Shown: piece by piece, positions 22,801-34,800 of the stretch
How the letters are laid out: the number at the start of each line of letters is the position of its first letter
How positions within the stretch are numbered: position 1 is the first letter of the stretch
Assembly (NCBI GenBank): GCA_017893485.1
Contig: CM030358.1
Span: 149,371,368 to 149,435,367 of the forward strand
Reading direction: 5' to 3'
From: Hemerocallis citrina
Lineage: Eukaryota; Streptophyta; Magnoliopsida; Asparagales; Asphodelaceae
DNA: 64,000 nucleotides
The notes under the pieces: generated by a model
What the model was told of the DNA's origin: nothing
The model's database searches: none
What the model saw: only the letters and a program-made list of their open reading frames with translations
Translations under genes and position numbers: made by a program

Positions 22801-25800
22801 CAGTACATCCATACAAAATTAGACGTGACTCTCTAAATAGGGTTAAAATGAAGGAGAATATGTTTGAGATGGTATAGGCATCTTCAACATAGATCTATAA
22901 CGACCCCAATTAAGAAGAGTGATAGAACTGTATACAGTGTTTGTTTAGGACCTATACTTTAAACTGCATAGAACTTTGACATTAAGCCCTACCTGCAGCC
23001 TTAAAGCCATCAAGTTTCATACACACCTCTTTAAACACACAAATAATGCTATATTACATGTGCCAAATCTAAATTTACGTAATATATTCATTTTACTAAC
23101 TTTTGGAGGGCTCAACATCTTTCCATTTCGTAAAGTTTACTGTCATTTTCTTTGTTTTCTTACAGTACTTTTTTGAAATTTACAGAAGATGGACTTCCTG
23201 ATCGTGTTGGATTTTTAGGTCTTGGAATTATGGGTTCTCCAATGGCTCTTAACCTTTTAAAGGCTGGGTAGTTTCTTTAACTTCATTACTTAACTTTAGT
23301 TGAATACTAAAACCATGACTTGGTAAAAAGTAAACAATTATAATTACAGATCAAGTGTCATGTCTAGAGGCACCTCATGTGATTTTGATCCTTAATGTAT
23401 ACTTTCCATTGTTATATCGTTTAATTAGAAAATGAACTGAGAATTTCAATGGAAATTTTTGTTTTTGTAAGGTATTAAAGATGTCATATATATGAATCTG
23501 CTTCTTTCTTCCGCAATTTCCGGATCTAGGCAATTTCGAATTTCGAAACCCATTCTCCTCCCTCCTTCAAACCCTAATCCCCTCGTCGCCTCTCCCTCTC
23601 CACCCTAGCCACCTCTCCTCCTCCACCCACCCGTCGCCCCACCTTAACCACCCGCCCGTGCCGCCTCTCCCTCTTCACCCCTGTTGAAACTTCCCTCACC
23701 AAAAAACCAAAAAAGAATCAAACTAAAGATCTGAACTAGGAGGGGGTGGTGGCTAGGGTTTCGCCGCCCCCTCCTGTCCCTTGCCCTATCCTATCCTCCC
23801 TCTCTTCTTCGTCCTCCTCCTTCTCCTTCTCTTTCCCTAGTTGCCTCTCTCCATCTCTTTTGCTATTCACTACCATTGAACATTATTGTTGGGGGTTCCA
23901 TGGCTTTTCCAACCATATAGCATAGCTGAGCTCTAGGGGTTTGAGATAATGTTCGCGTCCAGATGGCTGATCGGACAACGACGTCGAGGGGGCGCTGCTG
24001 ATCGCGAGCGCTGGTAGGGGATGACTTCAGGTGCGGTTTGGGGCATCTTGAATGTTGCTCATGGTTTAGGGGCGGTGAAGGCTGCAAGCGGCAAGCTCGT
24101 AGGCGCCAGATGGCTCTTTGGCGGGGTCGAAGTGGTCGAGGTTTGGGTGTGGTTTGCGACGGTTGCCAGTGTAGTCAGGTGGTCGGGGGTTGGGGCCTGA
24201 CGTCAGGGCATGCGCGATGGGTGTGGGAGTCGGCGGCAGTGGTCGCCGTCGGCTGTGATAGGGGAGTGCAGGGATAGTAGCTCGGGAGTTTGGAATTGGG
24301 AGTGATGAGGCAGTGGGGGTTATTTTGAATTTCAAATTAGTTTTTGAAATTCGAATCTTGTGGCACTCTCTTACATCTAAATAAATATCCGAATTATAAC
24401 CGATTTATAATTAGCAACGAAATGTACCCTAGTTTGTGGGGCGACGGTGGTCCAAAAATTTTATAGTTTGAGCTCTACTTTGTCCTATTCAGGTCAAAGT
24501 GAGGGGTGCCTAAGGTTTTTATCTCTCATGTCAAGAGGCTTGGAGGTGGTGGTGGCATTAGTAGAGTCGGCATGGGCAACGATAGCCTTCGTTGCGAGGT
24601 AGCGGTGGGAGTCAATGAGGGTCAAGCGAGGAGATGAGAATGAGGACTCAATCGGTACAGGGAGATGTCAGATTGGTGGAGTGCCTGCGGTGTCTCTTAT
24701 ATGGTGCTTGAAGTTGATGCATGGGTCATTTCTGGGGGCGATGGAGGTGTTGTTGCGAGCGACGACGAGGATAAACGGTATATAAGCAAGAGACTGAAAG
24801 AGAATGAGCTCAAATTGGCACGAAAAATTGGTTCTGGCGAGGTCGGCCAATTCGTAGGATTAGATTTCGTTGTATTTGTTGTTTATTGGTTGGGTGTATG
24901 AGTTACAGGACCCAGTTTGTTGGGATCTGAATTTCATAAGCCTTATTTTTGGTTGTATGTTTTGTTAAATTTTTTTTAATGAAACGCGGGGGGCATTCAA
25001 CCCACCGTTTACGATAAAAAAAACAACCTTACTTTAGTTCAAGTGTTACATGGGTTCTTATAGTTTATTGAAAGAGACTACCCCAGTAGATATCTAGTTT
25101 CACTTTTTTCTTAATGTCAGCTTTCTGTTTCATCAGTTTGCTAGACATAATTGGTTCTAATAAATAGTTTACATCACTAAAGACCCAGTGTTTTTTCACA
25201 AAGAAAAAGTTCTTTTCATCCTTATTGCTTCTCTTTAAACTTTCAAACAAGCATCAGATTTGGTGAAATATTTTATACATATGAAGAGAATTCAATTTCC
25301 TCATGAAGAATTTTCACCTTGAAGTTAACTCATAATGTTATAAGGGATTCAGGCTGTTTACCCTATTTGATTCAACAAGAAAACTCATGATTTCACTTTT
25401 TCTAAAAAAGATTCTGTAGATATGATGTTAATTGAATTACATGGTCTTATGAGGGATTAGTAAGCACACTGATGCTTTCACTTTTTCTTGTCTCTGAATT
25501 TTCCTGTAGATGTGATGTTACCGTTTGGAATAGAACCAAGAGCAAGTGTGATCACCTCATCAACCTTGGTGCAAAGTATGTTGTATCATTACTTAATTTA
25601 CTTCAGTTTTCCCTATGGATTATCCATTGATTATCTAAGCTTTTTTTGTTTCCTTTCATGTTCTAAAGAGAATGGCTTCAAAAAATTAGAAAAATCACTT
25701 CCTTGCATCTAGCCAGTTGGTTTATTACTGGACATAACCTACTCAGGGTAAAAACATATTGGACCCTAGTCAATCCTGCAAAATTTATTTTTAGACTGAG

Positions 25801-28800
25801 ACCTACTAATAGTGATTTTATTGATGATCCAAACCCGAAATTGAGGCTGGATTTCCAAACAGATTATCAGTTTGTAGGGTTTCATTGCCAGCCCTAGGAC
25901 CTACCATCAAATTCATATAATTAATTAGGTCACTGTGTGGTTTGTCATCATCAGGATCTTGTGTACAAGTTTTGCATCGGAAGGAATACAGGTTTTATTT
26001 AAAGGTGAAATTGGTTTCTTGTTAGATCTTTCTAATAATAAATAATAAAGATTAAAAGAAAAGAGAAAAAACAACTGAAAACTATTATTTTCACTGAAGC
26101 TTGTGTATTGACTAATAAAGCACTAGAAATATCTTTCTTTTAGTAAAAAGGACCACTCAATATTATTTATAAGTACTTATTGTTTATGGCAGAAAAACGT
26201 TGTCTTGCGAATATTGATATTTGCTTTTCAACATCAATTGTTTTATCTCTGACAGATCACTTAAAGGATGCTCTGTTGTATAAAGGAGTCTACCGTATTA
26301 GTTCATTCTGTGATCACTTCTTTGTGTTCATCTCATATTTCCTCTTACTGGATTTTAAGGTAGTTCAATAACTAAAAGAAGAGACAAAAACCTACACTTA
26401 TCAGGACAAGAAGTTTACGAATGCTTTATATACTGTATGCATCTCTATATGTGTTGGTTATCTTAATTTTAAATAAATAGTAAACGGTACTGTTGGTGTC
26501 TGCAGATACAAACATTCACCAGCCGAGGTTGCATCATCTTGCAATGTTACATTTGCAATGCTTGCTGACCCTGAGAGTGCAGTAAGTATATATAAATTTT
26601 GAGTATTTTTTAGTGTAATCCCATACTTAGAAATAATTTCTATTGGGGGGCTCTAATTGTTTTAAAGTATCGAAAAGATTGGAACCGAAATCACTAAAAA
26701 TCAATTTTCAATTTTCTTGTTTTTCATTGTTTGTTTGCAATGAAATGATATTAAATATGATTTGACCTTTTCCTTTATTTCTTTGGTTATGTGAATAAGA
26801 GAAGCAGTAAGTATATACAAGTTATGGGTAGTTTTTAGTGTAGTCCCCTTAACTAGAAATATTTTCTATTAGAGGGCTGATTGTTTTGAAGTATGGAAAA
26901 GTTTGGAACCGAAATCACTAAAAATCAATTTTCATCTTTCTTGTTTTTCATTGTTTGTTTGCAATGAAATGATATTACTTTCCAGTGACAAAAATGATTT
27001 GAACTTTTCCTTAATTTATTTTGTTTTGTGAATAAGAGAAGCATTAATTATATACAAGTTATGGGTATTTTTTTAGTGTAGTCCCCTTAACTTAGAAATA
27101 TTTTCTATTAGGGGGCTGATTGTTTTAAAGTATCTAAAAGTTTGGAACCGAAATCACTAAAAATCAATTTTCATTTTTCTTGTTTTTCATTGTTTGTTTG
27201 CAATGAAATGATATTACTTTGCAGTGACAAAAATGTTTTGACCTTTTCCTTTATTTATTTGGATATGTGAATAAGAGAATAAAAGAAGAAAAAATATGGT
27301 AGAGAAGAAGATATTTTCCATGCCAATTTACCATTAATTATGGTAAATTTTCAGTTTCCATTTTCTATTGAGTTGGCATTACTTTCATTTTTTGTAATAT
27401 TGTAAATGGTGAAACCAACAAGTGGTCTCCTCTAGTTCCAATAATAAGAATTTAACGAGACGGAGTACAATCAAATGAAGCATGATGATCATATCCCCCG
27501 ACAAGCTGGGTGCATGAAACTCATACTTCCCTCTACAACCCAAAATGCACAGAAATACACAGAAATACCCTTCCACTCAAGCCCCAAAATACATAGGAAA
27601 TAGGCTCGACAATCTATCGATAAACCAAAATACATACAACAAAAGTATCTAAACTAACCCACATCCTGTTACAAAAATTGTTTTTAAACTTTCTTTTACA
27701 ATAAACTCAATTGATTGAGAGGCACAGAAAAACAGAGAAGAGAATAGGAGAGGAAGAAAATTCAACAAGAAAATAAAAATAAATAAATAACAACTTACAA
27801 ACAAACCAATTGATATGTAACAAGATTGAGTAGTCGAGGCTTGTGTATCACACAATTTTCCTAAAACAGATTTCGCCTGTTCCGGTTGCTGGATTGTGCG
27901 AAGGCGTCTGTCTTCCAGGATGCAACGACTAGAGTGTTCACGTAGGCACCATGTAACACTCTCGAACCGACCGACATTGTTAGAACCCTATCACCGACTT
28001 ACCAAACAGCAGGACCGAGGAACGGAACAGAATAAAACTAAATAAAGGAAGAAAGAAGATGATTCTGGGGTAGGGAAGGAAGTGAGAGGGGAGGCCTCTA
28101 TTTATAATTTTTAGGGTTAAAACTGTAACGGTAGACAAGGCTATGAATGCCTTCAGTAGAACGGCAGACAATCAATTGAATGCGGGTACTGTAACGGCAG
28201 ACAACAATCAATGCCTTTAAGTGTCTTCAGTGTAACGGTAGACAAAACATTCAATATTGCACTGAAACGGCAGACAAAACCGTTTCTGTATTTATTTCAG
28301 CCGTTTACAAAAAAAATCAAAACTGTAACAAAAAGTGGCTCTGCACGGGGTGGGGTCATGTCGGTCTGACATTCGTGTCTGCAGGTCGTGCGGGCGCACA
28401 CAAGTCGCATGTAATCCGGTCTGAGATTTGCACCCCTCCACCTGCGCGTGCGAGAGAGCCTCTCTTCTAGCTATCTTACAATGCTTAGAAGGAGGTTACA
28501 TTATATCCTCTTCTAATTCCTTTGATTTTTCCGATGTGGAACTATGTTCCCTCAACCCTATTTTCAAGAATGAAAATCTCTCACTTTGAGAGACAATTTC
28601 TCGTTCACCCGTTAACCGTTTTTAGCAAATTAATATATGATTTTGATCTACTCACGAAGGAGAACACAAATCAATCAAGATCTCTCAATAATTCATTGAG
28701 GAACTTACTCAAAAAATTACTCAAAAATTGGTTCGTAAATGGTGTATAAAATACCCATTTTCTAACATTCCCCACATGAATGAAAATTGACGACCACAGA

Positions 28801-31800
28801 CATGACAGACTGACACGACAGACTTGGTGATAGAATTCAGTGGTTGATTCCTGCATATGATAGGTAGGTGTTACCCTTTGAACCTTATGAAAATATATTT
28901 ACTTTACTAACTAAACAGTAGACGCGATGTCCTTGAACTGTTCTGTCATTTGTGTAAATGATGACATATCTCACACAGAAATCTTCCTAACGCATTTTCA
29001 GTTCTCACTGTTATGTTCGTTTTGGCCATGAACATACACCTGGTTCTTCAAGAATTTAACAGGAATATTGTCCTATATTATTCCCTTGGAAGCAGCCATT
29101 CTTCCCTCTTACATAGGTAATTTCTTACTTAAGAGTAACCCGCATTACTCTGCTCGGATATCCGACGTATAAGAATCATTAAAAGCCTAGCTTAACCTGT
29201 TACCTTACGGGCATCACTGTTTCATCATGGGAATGGACATGGGTTAATCCCTATAGTGATCCAACTTGGTCTTTACAATTTAGTTGTCCCTTTGAACCGA
29301 GATCTTGGAATCTCCAGTCAGCTAGGTTGGGTGTCCATTGTATCGACTTATTCTTTCATGGGCTTTAGTCTCATTCCCCTCGATGATTTATCAATTAACT
29401 CTCTGTTTAACCCTTTGGTTAGCGGATCTGCAATGTTATCCTTTGACTTTACATAGTCCACAGAGATAATCCCAGTAGAGGGTAATTGTCTAATGGTATT
29501 ATGTCTTCGACGAATATGTCTAGATTTATCATTATACATATTGCTCTGTGCTCTACAAATTGCAGATTGACTATCTGAATGTATGCAGATTGGAGGCACA
29601 AGCTTCGCCCACCTTGGAATATCCTCAAGGAAGTGTCATGCCCTGCTTTCCAAATAGAATACAGAATACGGATACGTAATAAAAGCCTAGCGAATGATTT
29701 TCATCATCCTTAAGCTGTTCAAGAAATCTTTACAACATGCACAAGAAACATCAGAGTCGGAAGCGAATTTATCAACCACATGCACATAATGAGTCAAAAT
29801 ACCAACAAGAATACTTGAAACCAAATACATAAATCTCAAATAGTCATGATCTAAATAAAACACTTGTCTTGGGTCACATCGCCCAAATACAAGAATAATC
29901 CAAGTCTCAAAAATACAATATTGTTCAAGCAAGATACAAGAAATAATAATAATAAATGCAGCACTAATACTTCATGTCTCCGATACCATCTGGAACTTAT
30001 TTTTCAAAGTCTGCAATTCAACGAATACGTGAAAGAGGAAAATAGAAAACACAAGTACCCGTCAATTGTAAGTCACGGATCACTTATAATGTAGGATACA
30101 AGCACATGGGGAACTAACTAGCACATAATATAAGTGTGATGTCAACATAACAACTAGCATGGTAAAGTGAACAAGTGTACATGGCATAAATCAAGTGTCA
30201 AGTAATCAAGTATCTTATAAACATGCATCAAGTGTCAAGTGTCATGTAATCATGTATCAAGTTTCAAGTCTCATGTAAACAAGTCTCGTGTATCATGTAG
30301 TCAAGTATCAAGCAAGCATGTATCATGTTCAAGTATCATGTTCAAGTAGCATGTATCAAGTCTTGTAGTGAATTACTATCTAGGTAGCACTTCATGCAGC
30401 CCACCTTACATGGTTGCTATAGCACAACAGTTTCGCTTTAGATTTCATAGTGGACCATAGAGGGCAGTATACTCGGGGACAAGCAAGTAATTGAGCTCCC
30501 AGCTCCAAGTATCATGTATCATGTAATCACGTGTCAAGTTGTGCAAGTGGCAAGTATCGTGTCTTGCGTGCAAGTACCAAGTAATCACGTGTCAAGAATC
30601 ATGTCTCAAGTAATCACGTAGGATCAGTGGATCCCCTTCTGAGTACACATTTTTGAATTATCCAGTATTAGTTCTATCCCTTAAACTCCGGCTTGGTTAT
30701 TTTATTATTAATATCAAACAAGCATGTATAGGTGCAAACATATCAAGAATAACATGTCATGATCATGTGACAAGTGTAAGTTGCAAGATAAACATGTACG
30801 AGTGCAAGATATCTTATAAAAGAATAAAATAAACATATCTCAAGTTCAGGACAGCAAGATCATACTGTAGTAAAACAGTGATTCCTAGAGTTACAAACAA
30901 GCAAATCTGGATCCGTCGAAGGATCTGGAAAATAGACTTCCATGCGAATCCAGCGAGTATAATTAAGTCATATATTAATTCACAAAAATACAGTTCAAAA
31001 CTGATTTGAATACAAGAATAATGTTCAGCCAGAAATCAAGAAAACGAATTCAAGAACAGGAAAACAGCATGAAAACACATCAAATAAATCCACGAAAAAT
31101 TTGGGGTATTCCCCTATATGTCCAGAATCAAAATATAAAGTTTTAGAATTTTCCAGTAAAGGTAGATCAGTCATCAAAAATAAGATAGCATCAAGAAAAC
31201 ATAGTATGGCAAATCTGGAAATCCCAACACTGCTGTACGAAAACTAAGATATCTCGCAACCAGTGAAACAAAATCCAATTCCGCCAAAGGGATATGAAAA
31301 TAGATAGAATTTACTAACTTTCACATTTCACAAAGATTTTTCATACAGTAAAAGGAATCATAGTGAAAATAGGGTTCTTTACAGAACAGCGAGCAAAATA
31401 CAGGATGTATAGATTTTAGAAAAGAGCATGAAATAGCACGTAAAACTCATCCATAAAATTCACCAAAATTCTGGGTAATCCCTAACTTAATAAAGAAACA
31501 CTGACCAAAGTTTTAAATCAAAATAATATGTGTAGCATGGTTCTTGAAAATAGTTTGTTATCAAAATTACCCAAAAACAGAATCTGGAAAAGATCGATAC
31601 CTCTGTACTAAAACAGTCATAACTTAGTCATACGAAATCCAAATCAAGCAAGGTCAGAGGGGTTTAAAAAATAGACGAAATTATCTAAAACTCATGTTTT
31701 ATACCGAAATCAGGATACTGACTGTAGCACAGTCGAAAACAGCAAACAAAACAGAACAACAAGAAAATACAGATTTCACCCTTCAAAAAAAAAACAACAT

Positions 31801-34800
31801 AGATTCAAGAATATTGATCCAAACACATCCAAACTTGAAATAAAACCTACCAAGTGTCTAAACATCATGAATTAGGGTTATTAACATGTTCACGCCAAGA
31901 ATTTCACATGAGTCTCAAACAAAATACGAATTTGCACTCAAGTCTCACATACATGAACTAAAATTAGAACGGCCGAATCCTAGGTTGAATCATGTCAAGA
32001 TTGTGTCTATCAAGGAAAATACAATCAAGAGTTGTCTCTAGACCCTACTACACTATAGGTGAACTTTGGAACTTGTATCAAACAAATGAATTGGAGTACA
32101 AGTTACTTGTCTTAATTGGGGATGAAGAACGATGCAACCAAGCCTAGAAGCAAAACCCACGAACGAAATTCGCTAAATCCGCGAATCCAAGCAATCACGA
32201 ACAAAAATCTCCACACGAGCGACCTCCCACAAGCGCACGACGAACAAAGTGGCAAGCGACCACTTTGAGAACACCACGGAGAGAAGTAGTCGATTGATGG
32301 AGCAAGATTTGATGGTGGTGTGGTGAGAAGTCGGCAAGGAAAGGGATGGAGGGTTCGGGTTTGGATGGGTGGCCGTGTGAAGGGCAGCCGGCAAGGGGTG
32401 GCTCGGTCTGGATGGGGATGGCCGGGCTGGTGGTGTAGAGGGGTCGGGTGCACAGGCCGGGAGCAAGCAAGAGAGGGAGAGGGTAGGGTAGGCCGAAATT
32501 TGAGAGGAGAGAGAATTAGGGTTAGGGTTTAGGGTTTGTGAGGGGTTGCACATATATATAGGGTCGATATGTGGGTTAATGGGTATTGGGTATTAGGAGT
32601 TAGTAATGGGTTTACAAGTGGGTTTTGGATTTTGGGTCAAATACAAATAGGAATGCAATTAGGATGGGGATTCTTTGGCTTTAAAAATCTTAGTAGGGAT
32701 CAAAATAATAGGAGTGGGAAAAAGACAACCAAAATACCACCACAACACTAAGAAAAATAAACATAAAGAATAACGAGACCAAAAATGAGGGAAAGATCAA
32801 AACAACGAAAAATGAACAAAAGAGACACAATCAAACACAAGGAGCTCAAAATGAAATAAAACGAATATATATTGAAAACAAATCCAATATACGGTTCAGA
32901 AAAATACAAGAGGGAAAAGAAATACACCAAAAGAAAAATACAGTCAAAAATATACAAAATGAAAAACAGGGGTTACAGGAAGTGGCGTAACCATTCAGCC
33001 TCTTCCCCACATTTGTCCTGTGCGATAAATTCAGATTCCATCGTGGATTTAGTGATCACTGTTTGTTTCGAGGATTTCCAAGAAACTGCTGCACCACCTA
33101 GTGTAAATACATAGCCACTACTGGATTTTAAATTATCACTAGATATCCAGTTCACATCACTGTATCCTTCAAGTATAGCCGGGTATCTCGTATAGTGCAG
33201 CCCATAGTTACGAGTAAAACGCAAGTAGTTCAGTACTCTTGTAATTGCTTGCCAATGCTCGCTTCCAGGATTACTCGTATATCTACTTAGTTTGCTCACT
33301 GCATAGGCTATGTCTGGTCTTGTACAACTCATTAAGCACATTAGACTGCCTATGATTCTAAAGTATTCTACTTGAGAAATACTTCCATCTTTATTCTTGG
33401 ATAAATGTAAAGTTAGATCTATTGGAGTTCTGACAATTCCAAAATTATCTTTATCAAAATTTTCAAAAATATTGTCAACATAATGTAACTGGCTTAAAAT
33501 AAGCTCGTCTGATGTTCTTGTGATTTTAATTCCCAATATCACATCAGCTAGTCCCATGTCTTTCATGTCGAACCTCGAGTTCAACATGTAATTAACAGAT
33601 TTAATCATCTGATCATTGCTTCCAATAATAAGCATGTTATCTACATACAAACATATAATGACATATCCATCTTCTGTGTCTTTGACATATACACATTTGT
33701 TCTTCATCTTGGTCTTCACTATCTTCACTAATAGTCTCATGTGTTCGTTTGGAGGAACTTGGTTCCTCCTTTGACTTACATGGAAATACATCATCAAAGA
33801 ACGATGCATTTCTAGACTCTATTATCGTGTTCTTTGATATATCAGTGATATCAGATTTGTATACCAAGAACCGATAGGCACTACTGTTAAGTGCATAGCC
33901 AATGAAAATGCAATCAACCGTTTTGGGTCCTATTTTCACTTTTTTAGGGGGAGGTACTGCCACCTTGGCAAGATATCCCCACATTTGCAAGTAATTGTAG
34001 GATGACTTTCTTCCTTCCATAATTCATATGGAGTTCTCTTCTTTGTTTTGAGCACCTTATTCAAAAGGTAGTTAGCTGAAAGAATAGATTCTCCCCACAA
34101 GTTTGGTGGCAAATGAGAACTTATTAACATTGCATTCATCATTTTTTTTCAATGTACGATTCTTTCTCTCAGCAACACCGTTGGACTGAGGAGAATAAGG
34201 TGCTGTCGTTTCATGTATAATCCCATGCTTAGCACACGTGTCAGCAAATGGCGATTCATACTCTCTACCTCGGTCGCTTTTTAGCGCCTTAATTTTCTTG
34301 TTGAGTTGGTCCTCATCTTCATTTTTATAGAGAACAAATTCTCTATAGCTTTATCCTTACTTTTAAGTAAATATACATAGCAGTATTTTATGCTATCATC
34401 AATGAAGGTAATAAAATATTTATTACCACCTCTTGTTTGTATCATTTCCAAATCACAAATATCAGTGTGAATTATATCAAGAGGTTCAGTGTTTCTTTCA
34501 ACACTTTTAAACGATGATCTTGTTAGTTTTGCCTCAATACAAGTTTCACACTTGTGTTTGGAATTAATTTAGAATGTTGGTATGTGATTCAAGTTAATTA
34601 GTTTACGCAAAGTATCATAATTAACATGTTCTAGTCTACCATGTCATAAACTGGAAGACTCAAGCATATAAGTAGAAGAGCTAGCTTTATTAATATTTTT
34701 GACCATGGTCATTACATTGAGTTTGAATATTCCACCACTCATGTATCCTCTACCAACATACACTCCACTCTTCGACAAAACAAATTTGTTCGACTCAAAC

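Larger units (their letters stand above)
29634..32977 (-). mobile_element. 3.3-kb solo LTR (Ty3/gypsy, long-LTR type) in the copia RNase H region
   Basis: The perfect 5-bp duplication GGAAG (29629-29633 and 32978-32982) and TG...CA ends (TGTCATGCCC and GGGGTTACA on the + strand) define it. Removing it rejoins the copia frame. No gag-pol is inside. On the - strand a TATATATA box lies about 420 bp from the end at 32977, followed by CT-rich leader-like DNA. Length and ends fit the long LTRs of Tekay/Del-like elements, which is inference. Confidence 0.85.

Noticed and set aside
23863..24901. Frames in the intron-2 retroposon
   Set aside because: GC-rich shadows on both strands with no conserved motif. 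The element disrupts an intron and has a LINE-type end.
23286..25042. Target duplication of the intron-2 retroposon (ACTTAACTTTAGTTGAA / ACCTTACTTTAGTTCAA)
   Set aside because: 14 of 17 matches in AT-rich sequence and an implausible 5' border. Kept only as a remark.
29256..29456. Frame antisense to the copia RNase H region
   Set aside because: Shadow of the retrotransposon coding strand.
32112..32553. Pro-rich frames ([11 protein letters not shown] and overlapping ones) on the - strand
   Set aside because: They lie in the leader region of a solo LTR. Three overlapping frames are equally open, as expected of C-rich low-complexity sequence.
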